A DNA stretch of 64,000 bases from Tenrec ecaudatus (taxonomy: Eukaryota; Chordata; Mammalia; Afrosoricida; Tenrecidae), in contig NW_027459176.1 of NCBI RefSeq assembly GCF_050624435.1, forward strand, positions 34,634-98,633, written 5' to 3'. The notes under the pieces are model-generated. The model saw only the letters and a program-made list of their open reading frames with translations, searched no databases and had not been told where the DNA came from. A program made the position numbers and the translations under genes. This document shows positions 1 through 12,596 of the stretch, piece after piece; position 1 is the first letter of the stretch; every line of letters begins with the position of its first letter.

Positions 1-3000
1 GTTATCTAGCGGGAACTTGGACAATGTAGGTTACCAAGCAGGCACTTGAACTATCTAGGTTACCTAGCGGGCACTTGGACTATCTAGGTTACCTAGCGGG
101 AACTAGGACAATGTAGGTTACCAGCGGGCACTTGGACTATCTAGGTTAACGAACGAGCACTTGGACTATGTAGGTAACCTAGCGAGCACTTGGACTGTCG
201 AGGTTACCTAGCGGGCACTTGGACTGTCTAGGTTAACGAACGGGCATTTGGCCTATGTAGGTTAACTAGCGGACACTTGGACTATCTAGGTTAGCCAGCA
301 GGCACTTTGACTGTCTAGGTTAACCAAGGGCACTTGGACTATGTAGGTTGCCTAGCGAGCACTTGGACTATGTAGGTTCCCTAGAGGGCGCTTGGACTTT
401 GTAGGTTCCCTAGCGGTTACTTGGACTGTCTAGGTTAACTAGCGGGCAATTGGACTGTCTAGGTTACCTAGTGGGCACTTGGACTATGTAGTTTACCTAG
501 CAGGCACTTGGACTATGTAGGTTAACTAGCGCACACTTGGACTATCTAGGTTACCTACCGGGCACATGGACTATATACGTTCCCTAGCGGGCACTTGGGC
601 TATCTACGTTACCTAGTGGGCACTTGGACGATCTAGGTTAACTAGCGTGTACTTGGACAACATAGGTTAACTAGCGGTCCCTTGGACTACGTAGGTTAAC
701 TAGCGGACACTTGCACTATGTAGGTTACCTAGCGGGCACTTGGACTATGTAGGTTACCTAGCGGGCACTTGGACTACGTAGGTTAACTAGCGGGCACTTG
801 GATTATCTAGGTTAACTAACAGGCACTTGGACTATGTATGTTCCAGAGAGGGCAATTAGATTATGTAGGTTCGCTAGCGGGCACTTGGACTATCTAGGTT
901 CCCTAAAGGGCACTTGGACTATGTAGGTTAACTAGCGGACAATTGCACTCTCTAGTTTACCTAGCGGGCACTTGGACTATGTACCTTCCATAGCGGGCAC
1001 TTGGACTATGTAGGTTGCCTAGCGAGCACTTGGACTATGTAGGTTGCCTAGCGGGCACTTGGACGATCTAGGTTAGGTAACGGGCACTTGGACTATCTAG
1101 GTTAGCTAACAGGAACTTGGACTATCTAGGTTACCTACCGGGAACTTGGACAATGTAGGTTACCAGCGGGCACTTGGACTATCTAGGTTGACGAACGAGC
1201 ACTTGGACTATGTAGGTAACCTAGCGGGCACTTGGACTGTCTAGGTTACCTAGCGGGCACTTGGACTATCTAGGTTAACGAACGGGCCCATGGACTATGT
1301 AGGTTAACTAGCGGACACTTGGACTATCTAGGTTAGCTAACGGGCAATTGGACTATCAAGGTTACCTAACGGGCACTTGGACTATGTAGGTTACCTAGCG
1401 GGCACTTGGACTATGTAGGTTCCCTAGCGGGCGCTTGGACTATGTAGGTTCCCTAGCGGTTACTTGGACTGTCTAGGTTAACTAGCGGGCAATTAGACTG
1501 TCTAGGTTACTTAGTGGGCACTTGGACTATGTAGTTTACCTAGCAGGCACTTGGACTATGTAGGTTAACTAGCGCACACTTGGACTATCTAGGTTACCTA
1601 CCGGGCACTTGGACTATATACGTTCCCTAGCGGGCACTTGGGCTATCTACGTTACCTAGCGGGCACTTGGACTATGTAGGTTAACGAACGGGCACTTGGA
1701 CTATGTAGGTAACCTAGTGGTCACTTGGACTGTCTAGGTTACATAGCGGGCACTTGGACGATCTAGGTTAACTAGCGCGTACTTGGACTATCTAGGTTAA
1801 CTAGCGGTCCGTTGGACTACGTAGGTCAACTAGCGGACACTTGCACTATGTAGGTTACCTAGCGGGCACTTGGACTATGTAGGTTACCTAGCGGGCACTT
1901 GGACTATGTAGGTTAACTAGCGGGCCCTTGGATTATCTAGGTTAACTAACAGGCACTTGGACTATGTATGTTCCAGAGCGGGCAATTAGATTATGTAGGT
2001 TCCCTAGCGGGCACTTGGACTATCTAGGTTCCCTAAAGGGCACTTGGACTATGTAGGTTAACTAGCGGACAATTGCACTCTCTAGTTTACCTAGCGGGCA
2101 CTTGGACTATGTACCTTCCCTAGCGGGCACTTGCACTATGTAGGTTGCCTAGTGAGCACTTGGACTATGTAGGTTGCCTAGCGGGCACTTGGACGATCTA
2201 GGTTAGGTAACGGGCACTTGGACTATCTAGGTTAGCTAATAGGAACTTGGACTATCTAGGTTACCTAGCGGGCACTAGGACTATGTAGGTTACCTAGCGG
2301 GCACTTGGACTATCTAGGTCACCTAGCGGGAACTTGGACAATGTAGGTTACCAGCGGGCACTTGGACTATCTAGGTTAACGAACGAGCACTTGGACTATG
2401 TAGGTAACCTAGCGGGCACTTGGACTGTCTAGGTTACCTAGCGGGCCCTTGGACTATCTAGGTTAACGAACGGGCCCTTGGACTATGGAGGTTAACTAGC
2501 GGACACTTGGACTATCTAGGTTAGCTAACGGGCAATTGGACTATCAAGGTTACCTAACGGGCACTTGGACTATGTAGGTTACCTAGCGGGCACTTGGACT
2601 ATCTAGGTTACCTAGTAGGCACTTTGACTATCTAGGTCAACTAACGGGCACTTGGACTATGTAGGTTGCCTAGCGAGCACTTGGACTATGTAGGTTCCTT
2701 AGCGGTTACTTGGACTGTCTAGGTTAACTAGCGGGCAATTAGACTGTCTAGGTTACCTAGTGGGCACTTGGACTATGTAGTTTACCTAGCAGGCACTTGG
2801 ACTATGTAGGTTAACTTGCGCACACTTGGACTATCTAGGTTACCTAGCGGGCACTTGGACTATATACGTTCCCTAGCGGGCACTTGGGCTATCTACGTTA
2901 CCTAGCGGGCACTTGGACTATGTAGGTTAACGAACGGGCACTTGGACTATGTAGGTAACCTAGTGGTCACTTGGACTGTCTAGGTTACATAGCGGGCACT

Positions 3001-6000
3001 TGGACGATCTAGGTTAACTAGCGTGTACTTGGACAACATAGGTTAACTAGCGGTCCCTTGGACTACGTAGGTTAACTAGCGGACACTTGCACTATGTAGG
3101 TTACCTAGCGGGCACTTGGACTATGTACGTTACCTAGCGGGCACTTGGACTATGTAGGTTACCTAGCGGGCACTTGGATTATCTAGGTTAACTAACAGGC
3201 ACTTGGACTATGTATGTTCCAGAGCGGCCAATTAGATTATGTAGGTTCCCTAGCGGGCACTTGGACTATCTAGGTTCCCTAAAGGGCACTTGGACTATCT
3301 AGGTTAACTAGCGGTCCCTTGGAATACGTAGGTTAACTAGCGCACACTTGGACTATCTAGGTTAACTACCGGGCCCTTGGAATACGTAGGTTAACGAGCA
3401 GGCCCTTGGACTATGTAAGTTAACTAGAGGGCACTTGGACGATACTGGTTAACTAGCGGGCACTTGGACTATCTAGGTTAACTAGCGGGCACTTGGACTA
3501 TCTAGGTTAACTAGCGGGCACTTGGACTATGTAGGTTCCCTAGTGGGCATTTGGACTATATAGGTTACCTAGCGGGCACTTGGACTATGTAGGTTAACTA
3601 GCGGGCCCTTGGATTATCTAGGTTAACTAACAGGCTCTTGGACTATGTATGTTCCAGAGCGGGCAATTAGATTATGTAGGTTCCCTAGCGGGCACTTGGA
3701 CTATCTAGGTTCCCTAAAGGGCACTTGGACTATGTAGGTTAACTAGCGGACAATTGGACGATCTAGGTTAACTAGCACGTACTTGGACTATCTAGGTTAA
3801 CTAGCGGTCCCTTGGACTACGTAGGTTAACTAGCGGACACTTGCACTATGTAGGTTACCTAGCGGGCACTTGTACTATGTAGGTTAAATAGCGGACACTT
3901 GGACGATCTAGGTTAAATAGCGGTCATTTGGACTATATAAGTTAATTAGTGGGCACTTGAAATATTTAGGTTACCTAGCAGGCACTTGGACTATCTAGGT
4001 TACCTAGCGGGCACTTGAACTACCTACGTTACCTAGCGGGTACTTGGACTATGTAAGTTCCCTAGTGGGCAGTTAGACTATGTAGGTTCCCTAGCAGGCA
4101 TATGGACTATGTAGGTTCCCTAGCGGCCCTTGGACTATCTTAGTTCCCTAAAGGGCACTTGGACTTTGGAGGTTCCCTGGCGGGCACTTGGACTATGTAG
4201 GTTCCCTAGCGGGCACTTGGACTATCTAGGTTAACTAGCGGGCACTTGGACTATGTAGGTTAACTAGCGGACACTTGCACTATGTAGGTTACCTAGCGGG
4301 CTCTTAGACTATGTAGGTTAACTAGCATGCCCTTGGACTATCTAGGTTACCTATCAGGCACTTGGACTATGTATCTTAACTAGCGGGCACTTGCACTCTC
4401 TAGGTTACCTAGCGGGCACTTGGACTATGTACCTTCCCTAGCGGGCACTTGGACTATCTATGTTAACTAGCGGGCACTTGGACTATGTAGGTTACCTAGC
4501 GGACACTTGCACTATATAGGTTACCTAGCCGGCACTTAGACTATGTAGGTTAACTGGAGGACGCTTGGACGATCTAGGTTAACAAGTGGGCCCTTGGACT
4601 ATGTAGGTTAACTTGCCGGCACTTGGATGATCTAGGTTAACTAGCGGGCACTTGGACGATCTAGGTTAACCAGCGGACACTTGGACTATCAAAGTTAACA
4701 AGCGAGCCCTTGGACAATGTAGGTTAACTAGCGGGCCCTTGGACTATCAAGGTTACCTAGATAGCAAAGGGACTATATAGGTTCCCTAGCGGGCACATGG
4801 ACTATCTAGGTTAACGAACGGGCACTTGGACTATGCAGGTAACCTAGCCGGCACTTGGACTGTCTAGGCTACATAGCGTGCACTTGGACTTCTAGTTTAA
4901 CGAGTGGGCACTTGGACTATGTAGGTTGCCTAACGAGCACTTGGACTATCTAGGTTAGGTAACGGGCATTTGGACTATCTAGGTTATCTAGCGGGAACTT
5001 GGACAATGTAGGTTACCAAGCGGGCACATGGACTATCTAGGTTACCTAGCGGGCACTTGGACTATGTAGGTTAACTAGCGGGCACTTGGACTATCTAGGT
5101 TACCTAACGGGCACTTGGACTATGCAGGTAACCTAGCGGGCACTTGGACTGTCCAGGTTACCTAGCGGGAACTTGGACTAAGTACGTTCCCTAGCGGGCA
5201 CTTGGATTATCTAGGTTACCTAGCAGACACTTGGACTAAGTACGTTCCCTAGCGGGCACTTGGACTATCTAAGTTAACTAACGGGCACTTGGACAATCTA
5301 GGCTAAATAGCGGGCACTTGACTATGTAGGTTACCTAGTGGGCACTCGTTCTATGTACGTTCCCTAGCGGGCACTTGGACTATCTAGGTTACCTAGCAGG
5401 GCCCTTGGACTATGTACGTTCCCTAGCGGGCACTTGAACTATGTAGGTACCTAGCGAGCACTTGGACTATCTAGGTTAACTAAGGGGCACTTGGACTATC
5501 TAGGTTACCTAGCGGGCCCTTGGACTATGTACGTTCCCTAGCGGCACTTGGACTATCTATGAAAACTAGCGGGCACTTGGATTTTGTAGGTTACCTAGCG
5601 GGCTTTTGGACTATGTAGGATCCCTAGTGGGCACTTGAACTATGTAGGTTACCTAGCGGGCACTTAGACTATCTAGGTTAACTAAGGGGCACTAGGACTA
5701 TCTAGGTTACCTAGTGGGCACTTGAAATATGTAGGTTACCTAGCAGGCACTTGGACTATCTAGGTTACCTAGCGGGCACTTGAACTATCTACGATACCTA
5801 GCGGGTATTTGGACAATGTCGGTTAACTAGCGGGCTGTTGGACAATCTAGGTTACCTAGCGGACACTTGGACCATCTAGGTTAACTAACGGGCACTTGGA
5901 CTATGTAGGTTCCCTAGTGGGCACTTGGACTATGTAGGTTCCCGAGCGGGCACTTGGACTATCTTAGTTCCCTAAAGGGCACTTTGATTATGTACGTTCC

Positions 6001-8017
6001 CTAGCGGGCACTTGGGCTATGTAGGTTCCATAGCGGGCACTTGGACTATGTAGGTTCACTAGCGGGCACTTGGATTATCTTGGTTACCTTGCTGGCACTT
6101 GGACTATCTAGGTTAACTAACGGCACTTGGACTATCTAGGTTATCTAGCGGGCCCTTGTACTATGTAGGTTAATAGTGGGCCCTTGGACTATGTAAGTTA
6201 ATTAGCGGGCACTTGGACGATCTAGGTTAACGAGCGGGCACTTGGACTATCTAGGTTACCTACCGGGCACTTGTATTATGTAGATTAAATAGCGGACACT
6301 TGGACGATCTAGGTTAATTAGCGAACACTTGGACTATCTCGGTTAACTAGCGGGCACTTGAACTACCTATGTTACCTAGTGGGTACTTGGACAATGTAGG
6401 TTAACTAGCGGGCTGTTGGACTATCTAGGTTACCTAGCGGACACTTGGACAATCTACGTTAACTAACGGGCACTTGGACTATGTAGGTTCCCTAGTGGGC
6501 ACTTGGATTATGTAGGTTCCCTAGAGGGCACTTGGACTATGTAGATTACCTAGCGTATACTTGGACTATCTATGTTAGCTAATGGGCACTTGGACTATCT
6601 AGGTTACCTAGCGGGCACTTGGACTATGTAGGTTACCTAGCGGGCACTTGGAGTATGTAGGTTACGTTCGGACACTTGGACTATGTAGGTTAATTAGCGA
6701 AACTTGGACGATCTAGGTTAACTAGAGGGCACTTGGATTATCTAGGTTAACTAGCGGGGCCTTGGATTATGTAGGTTACCTAGCGGGCCCTTGGACTATG
6801 TAGGTTAACTAGCAGGCACTTGGACGATCTAGGTTAACTAGCGGGCACTTGGACTATCTAGGTTAACTAGCGGTCACTCGGACTATGTAGGTAACCTAGC
6901 GGGAACTTGGACTAATAGGTTACTTAGCGGGCACTTGGACTATCTAGGTTAACGAACGGGCACTTGGACTATCTAGGTTACCTACCGGGCACTTGTACTA
7001 TGTAGATTAAATAGCGGACACTTGGACGATCTAGGTTAATTAGCTAGCACTTGGACTATCTCGGTTAACTAGCGGGCACTTGGACTATGTAGGTTCCCTA
7101 GCGGGCATTTGGACTATATAGGTTACCTAGCGGGCACTTGAAATATTTAGGTTACCTAGCAGGCACTTGGACTATCTAGGTTACCTAGCGGGCACTTGAA
7201 CTACCTACGTTACCTAGCGGGTACTTGGACAATGTAGGTTAAGTAGCGGGCTGTTGGACTATCTAGGTTACCTAGCGGACACTTGGACAATCTATGTTAA
7301 CTAACGGGCACTTGGACTATGAAGGTTCCCTAGTGGGCACTTGGATTATGTAGGTTCCCTAGAGGGCATATGGACTATGTAGGTTCCCTAGCGGGCACTT
7401 GGACTATCTTAGTTCCCTAAAGGGCACTTGGACTATCTAGGTTAACTAGCGTTCACTCTGACTATGTAGGTAACCTAGGGGGAACTTGGACTATCTAGGT
7501 TAACTAGCGGGCACTTGGACTTTCTAGGTTACCTAGCGGGCTTTTGGGCTATGTACCTTCCCTAGCGGGCACTTGGGCTATCTACGTTACCTAGCGGGCA
7601 CTTGGACTATGTAGGTTAACTAGGGGGCACTTGGACTATCTAGGTTAACTAATGGGTACTTGGAATATCTCGGTGACCTAGCGGGCACATGGACTATATA
7701 GGTTACCTAGCGGGCACTGGGACTGTCTTGGATACGTAGCGGGCACTTGGACTATCTAGGTTAACGAATGTGCACTTGGACTATGTAGGTTACCTAGCGG
7801 ACACTTGCACTATATAGGTTACCCAGCGGTCACTTGGACTATGTAGGTTAACTGGAGGACGCTTGGGCGATCTAGTTTAACAAGAGAGCCCTTGGACTAT
7901 GTAGGTTAACTAGCCGGCACTTGGATGATCTAGGTTATATAGCAGACACTTGGACGATCTAGGTTAACCAGCGGGCACTTGGACTATCAAAGTTAACAAG
8001 CGAGCCCTTGGACTATG
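1..8017. repeat. 29-bp satellite array with higher-order structure
   Basis: An uninterrupted tandem array of a unit close to 29 bp fills the left end and is cut by the window edge. Each unit contains a core like GGGCACTTGGACTAT followed by CTAG or GTAG and then GTTAACTAGC or GTTACCTAGC. About 275 units are present by length. Variant monomers recur in the same order: a unit reading GACAATGTAGGTTACCAGC appears near 108, 1150 and 2338, and one with TATGTATGTTCCAGAG near 836, 1966, 3212 and 3647. The spacings (about 1042, 1188, 1130, 1246 and 435 bp) are close to whole multiples of 29, so copies were gained or lost as whole monomers. The right half (from about 3.8 kb) is more divergent, with another recurring unit containing GGGCTGTTGG near 5833, 6411 and 7249. 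The array stops sharply near 8017. I do not recognise it as a named satellite. It has no long open frame and no CENP-B-box-like motif that I can see. Confidence 0.95.
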
Positions 8018-9806
8018 TTGACCCTGTATTCTTAGTGAAGACTTTGAAAAATCTGATAGCCTGAATGGCCCCTTCTGAATAGACCTCTCAGGTGTCTCCC
8101 AGTGCCCATTCTCCCCTGTGCTTCCTGCTTCCTGAGGAGAGGAGACAAATTTCAAGGAATGTCAGCTTTACTCAGAGTGTCAGACAAATCTGTGCAGATT
8201 AAAGCCAAAGATGAGTGTGTCACTCTGAATACTCATGGTCAACCTGGCCCTTGTCACCATCTCTCTGACAGTGGAGCTAGTTCAGAAGAGAAGTTAAAAG
8301 TACAACATGGAGAATATTTCATCTTCATCAGTTTCATAATCTGTCCTAAATATTTCTCTGATCTGCTCTGATCTGAACGAAAGGAAACAATCAGTAGGTT
8401 AACTTTTCTCTCTTTAAGGAGGCCTTGGGGCTCAGGGAACACCAAGAACCGTTGACATAACAGCCCATAAAGACAATGTTCTACATCTGGGTTTTGAGGG
8501 TAGTGATTAGAGACTTTAAACCACATGAAGTGTAGCTAATTGTCTCTCCCTTTCCAGAGTGATGATCACTGAAGACACATGGAAACCATTATTAGTCCAA
8601 TGCTGTAATGAATCATGGACATGAGTATCCTGAACTCTAAGACCAGAAGCAATAGATGGTGCCTTGCTATCAGTACCCACTTGTTTGGAAAAGATAGCAT
8701 TAGAAGTTCTTGGGAGGAGTGGGATAATAAGTGAAACAACGCACACACACACAAAGAAAATAAAAATACAAAGACTAGGCTTCCTGGTTGGGTAGACTTG
8801 TGGAAGTCCTGAGACTATGGCTGTCAGCATCCCTTCAGGTTTGGGACCCAACTCACAGCCTCGGAAAAACTTCCAGTCAAATAATCGGCAAGCCTACAAG
8901 GGAGCAATAGTCCTGGGGAGATACAATTACCCTAGAATAATCAAACTTCTGAGTTTAAAAGGGCATCACTTATCCAGGGAAAATTCAGAATGTTTGACAA
9001 GAAAAGGTAATTGTAACAGGAGTTTGTGTGTATTGTAGACAATGAAATGAAACAAAAGTGTATGAATTGTTGAATGAACACTAATCTCCTCAGTATACCT
9101 TCATGCAATTCACAAGGAAAAGTAAAGAGAAAATAACATTAGAACACTTTCCCTTCAGGTCTCCTCTGGTGGGCAGAGAGCACCTTGGATTGTGGTGTGT
9201 CCACTTGTGGTATCCCAAGACACAAGCCAGGACCCAGAGAAGATGTCCTACTTCCATGCTTCATTCTCCTCCCTCTGTTCTCTGGGGTTGACAGTTATGC
9301 TAAAAACATCTAAATCTTGGTTCTCAGAAGCAGGATGAGGACTAAAAACCATGACACAGGGGAAAATGGGGTAGGGAAGGCCCCCAAATTCGGCTAGAAA
9401 ATCTGTATCTTCCTCCCCATGCACTGAGTCTTGAATGAGGGTCATGTCCCTATTTGGCCTGAGACCCTGTGCCATACATCCCAAGCTTCCCTTCGTGGTG
9501 CTTACAATCTGGTCTCACATAGCTTCCCTGACCTACTTGTATCGCCATCCATGCATGCATCAAATAAGTGGTATATTTCTTTTGTGAGGACCCAGTTACT
9601 TGAGATAATCTCGACGAGTGAGTCATTGTTTTATAGCATCCATGTACAACAGCTTACTCCTGATGGAACACCTCATGTTGTGGTTTGTGCAATTAGTCTC
9701 CAATTTATCTCAGGATAGACAAGAGTGTTGTCTGAACACCATCTGCATGGACTTAGCCCAAACCCTGAACCTGAATACACAATGACAATGGAGTCTGTTG
9801 AACAAG

Positions 9807-9808
<2 letters not shown>
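8018..9808. other. anonymous sequence after the satellite
   Basis: Single-copy-looking sequence starts abruptly after the satellite. Only short chance open frames occur, the longest about 110 codons on the minus strand, and none resembles a known protein. A short CA run lies near 8742-8752. I recognise no gene or named repeat here. Confidence 0.5.

Positions 9809-9846
<38 letters not shown>
9809..9846. repeat. (TC)19 microsatellite
   Basis: A perfect TC dinucleotide run of 38 bp is followed by imperfect ATCT-type repeats in about 9940-10000. Confidence 0.95.
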
Positions 9847-9849
<3 letters not shown>

Positions 9850-9939
9850 CATCTATATATTTTCCTATATCTGCTGAAAATCTATTAATTGGTTTACAAA
9901 TCTACTCAACTATCGATTTAGCTATCATCTACTTTCTGT

Positions 9940-10366
9940 CAATACTGTCGATATCTTGTATCTGTCATCTATATCTATCTATCTGTCTGTCTATTTATAG
10001 TTCTGTTTATATTTCCACCAATTTCATGCTTAACTTTATTTCTGAAATAAACCCCAGCTTAATGGGAGCAAATATGTTTGGTTCTTGGTGGAGTATGCTA
10101 TATATTGGTTATTAATTTTAGTTTGCTAGACTTGTTTATTTGTTTACTTATTTGACTCTTGATGTCCTTATAGATTTCTATTTCAATGTTAAGTTCATAA
10201 TAGAGAATGTTGAACTGAAATATTCCACTATTTGGTTGCACTATGCTGTTATTTATTTATTGCATTTAAAATATTATCCAGAACTTGCTTGATATATAGT
10301 AAAGAAATGCTGTTATATTCTCACCATCTGTCTGTTAGTTCATGATACTGTCATGGCTCTTTTTGT
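9940..10366. other. imperfect ATCT repeat and AT-rich anonymous sequence
   Basis: Degenerate tetranucleotide (ATCT/GTCT) repeats lead into AT-rich sequence with no recognisable gene or element. Confidence 0.5.
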
Positions 10367-11117
10367 TGAGGTGCTGGAAGATATATCAGTGTTATATCTA
10401 ATGCCAGCAGGGTCACCCAAAGGGAGCAGATTTCAGCAAAGCTTCCAGACTAAGAACAGACAATGCAGAAGGACCCCTCTGCCCTCTTAAGAGGAAGATG
10501 CTGCTAAAACCTTATGCATAACTTTGAAGTATTGTCCAATATTAAAAGCTTAAGCCAAGGAAGTAGGAAATTGTTGAAGCTACTGCCAGAGGATGGGCCC
10601 CTCAGGTTCGAGGGCACTCAAAATGTGACTGAAGAGAGGCCGATTTCTTGGAGGGGAGTAGGCCATCATGACGTGATTTGGGAGTGGAGCCGTCAGGATC
10701 TTCCTTTGCTGATGGGGCATGACTTAAGTAAGGTAAAGCGAAACAGCTACAAAAGCCTTCTAATACCAGAACTTGTAAAGAGCATACTACGAATTCAGGG
10801 AAATTGGAAGTGGTCAAAAATTAAATGGGGTGCAAGAATATTGATTGGTAACCTAGGCATTAGTGAGCATAAATCGACTGACTGGTATTGACCAATTTGA
10901 ACAGAAAAACATAGGATTTACTATGTTGGGAAAAGCACAGTCAAGAGAACGGCATGGCAGTCATTGTCAGAAAGGATCTTGCTAAACCCATCATGAAATA
11001 CAATAATGTCTGTGATAGGATTATATGCCTTCAAGGAAATCCAATCAACACAACTATTATCAAGCTTTACTTGAAGAATGCAATTGCTGCCAAGTTTAGC
11101 ATACCAATAAGTAAGGT
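10367..11117 (+). mobile_element. BovB/RTE-type LINE, 5' part with endonuclease-domain remnants
   Basis: The stretch resembles the 5' part of the BovB/RTE LINE common in afrotherian genomes. It runs from a region reading CCAGCAGGGTCACCC into the start of the apurinic endonuclease-like domain. Near 10840-10890 one frame reads NLGISEHKS, matching the LGISE motif family of RTE endonucleases. The downstream frames, encoding the next part of the domain, are broken by stops and frameshifts. The reverse transcriptase part is absent. It is a dead, 5'-end fragment in sense orientation. Identification rests on remembered consensus and should be confirmed with a repeat library. Confidence 0.65.
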
Positions 11118-11280
11118 ATAACCCTAATAAATAAAAATTGTCTTTTTTATTTGCTCCTTCCTCCCACTTTTTAAATTGAGATTTCAATTCCATTGTTATA
11201 CATCCTACATGCAATAGGTCTGATTTTACATATATCTTGTACATTAACATTGCATTCCTGTGTCATAAAAATAAAGAAAA

Positions 11281-11640
11281 CCCTTGGGGGAAACGTGAGA
11301 TGGAGAAGCATCCCCAGACCACAACAGGAAACCAGCCCTGAAACTGTCCCTGTGCACCTGTCCCTGAGTGTGTCCTGTGATGTGTGGGTCCTGTGATGTG
11401 TGGGTCCTGCTGCCCAGCTCTCTCCGAGCAGGGAGTTGGTGTCTGGGATCACACTGACTTCCTCTCATGTTCTCACAGAGTAACAGAGGGTCTTGTCTTC
11501 CATTTTCTAACCTTCCATTTACAGATAAACTGTGTTCTTGTCAATGTCTCTGGAGATGTTGAATCAACCCTTCATAGAGTCTGCATTGTTCCTAGTGCTG
11601 CAATGGCAGTATTTACACAGAGAGCTGAACAAAGGCTGCA
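11281..11640 (-). pseudogene. IGHV pseudogene fragment, VH3-like (clan III)
   Basis: The complement of 11465-11640 matches the end of a VH3 V exon: FR3 back through the CDR2 region. On the plus strand the landmarks are a run near 11519-11600 (GTGTTCTTG, then TCTCTGGAGATG, then GAATCAACCCTTCATAGAGTCTGC), typical of the antisense of VH3 FR3. The 3' flank (11281-11465) resembles the flank of the IGHV gene at 63 kb, including a CTGCTGCCCAGC-type stretch. The RSS heptamer position is disrupted. FR1, leader and promoter are missing or unrecognisable beyond about 11640. The fragment cannot encode a V domain. Confidence 0.75.
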
Positions 11641-11774
11641 TACCAAGGTATTGTTTATCCTCCTCCTCATTTCACATGAAAGTTATGCTAATTTCAGGAA
11701 GTAATTTTCTTTGTATTTCATCTCGAAGGGCATACCTAGTAAATAAATGATTCAGAGAAATATTCAGAGTCCCT

Positions 11775-12245
11775 GCCATAGTGAGCACAGCTGCCATTCC
11801 CCCAGGTTTCCTGCCGCTCTCGGGATGTGGGTTTCACAGCGTGTGTCTCAGACTTCTGGCTGACAATCTGTAGAGTCATTGTGCTGACTGAGGCATCCAA
11901 GGAGAAGGCATAGCCCTGTGTGAATCCCTGGACATAGGCTGATTTCCCAGCGTGGGTGTTGATCCAGCCCATCCACAGAAGCCTTTTCCTGGTGCTTGTC
12001 AAACCCTATTTATACTGTAGCTGGTGAAAGTGTTTCCAGAGGTCCTGCAGGACACCGTCACCAATCTCCAAGGTTTTTCACGTTGGTGACAGACTGCACT
12101 AACTGCATCTGGGCATGCACACCTGTGAGGACATAAATCAGAAGGTGAGGGCTCTGGAGCTGCCACAGTGTTCTCTCCATCCCATGTGCTGTCTTACCCA
12201 GGGATACTGTCAATAGGAAATGAAGCTCCACAGTCACCCCTTCAT
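11775..12245 (-). pseudogene. IGHV pseudogene, VH1/VH7-like (clan I)
   Basis: A V exon runs from about 12122 down to 11839, with a leader intron whose acceptor (CTCACAG) abuts position 12122 and whose donor (GTAAGA) starts at 12197. The FR2-CDR2-FR3 translation reads WMGWINTHAGKSAYVQGF and then FSLDASVSTMTLQI, characteristic of VH7. Defects seen: a frameshift in FR1, Trp41 TGG changed to AGG, a TGA stop replacing the conserved Arg43 codon, and loss of the end of FR3. The second Cys, the CDR3 start and part of the RSS heptamer are gone; the sequence passes from the DTAV-type codons straight into 3' flank typical of VH1 genes (AAACCCACATCC). The leader ATG is also not evident. It lies just upstream, in transcription order, of the VH3-like relic. 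Confidence 0.85.
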
Positions 12246-12249
12246 GAGT

Positions 12250-12425
12250 TCACTTTGTTGTCAGTGGTTTAGATGCAACCTATATGACAATATCCTTGCT
12301 TGATGCTGTGACAGCAGAGATGGATTCAACCTTCAACTCTATAGAACACTTGTATGTGTATATATTTCACATTCATGAATGTATTTCTGGTCTATATCAT
12401 GTCTAAATAATCGGAAGCTTCAATA
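12250..12425. other. anonymous sequence upstream of the VH1/VH7-like pseudogene
   Basis: No intact octamer promoter (ATGCAAAT or its complement) was found upstream of the pseudogene. Nothing else is recognisable. Confidence 0.5.
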
Positions 12426-12588
12426 ACTCGAGAGCAGTTCTTCGTGTTGTAGTGACCTCCAAAGTTATTTTTCATTGCTACTTCATAACTGTAATTTTGC
12501 TACTTTTATGAATCGGGTGACCCCTGTGAAAGGGTTTTTCGATCCCCAAAGCGGTCGTGGCCCACAGGTTGAGAACCGCTGTTCTAGA
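12426..12588 (-). mobile_element. SPIN-type hAT transposon, degraded copy
   Basis: The right end reads GGTTGAGAACCGCTG, the terminal inverted repeat typical of SPIN hAT elements, preceded by internal stretches such as CTACTTCATAACTGTAATTTTG and GGTGACCCCTGTGAAAGGG in pieces. The left inverted repeat is missing or eroded, so no 8-bp target duplication can be paired. It is non-autonomous and carries no transposase. Confidence 0.7.
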
Positions 12589-12596
12589 GCATCACA

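Noticed and set aside
1-8017. Immunoglobulin switch region
   Set aside because: The array lacks the GAGCT/GGGCT or 49-bp G-rich repeats of switch regions and shows no strong G bias; it is an ordinary 29-bp satellite.
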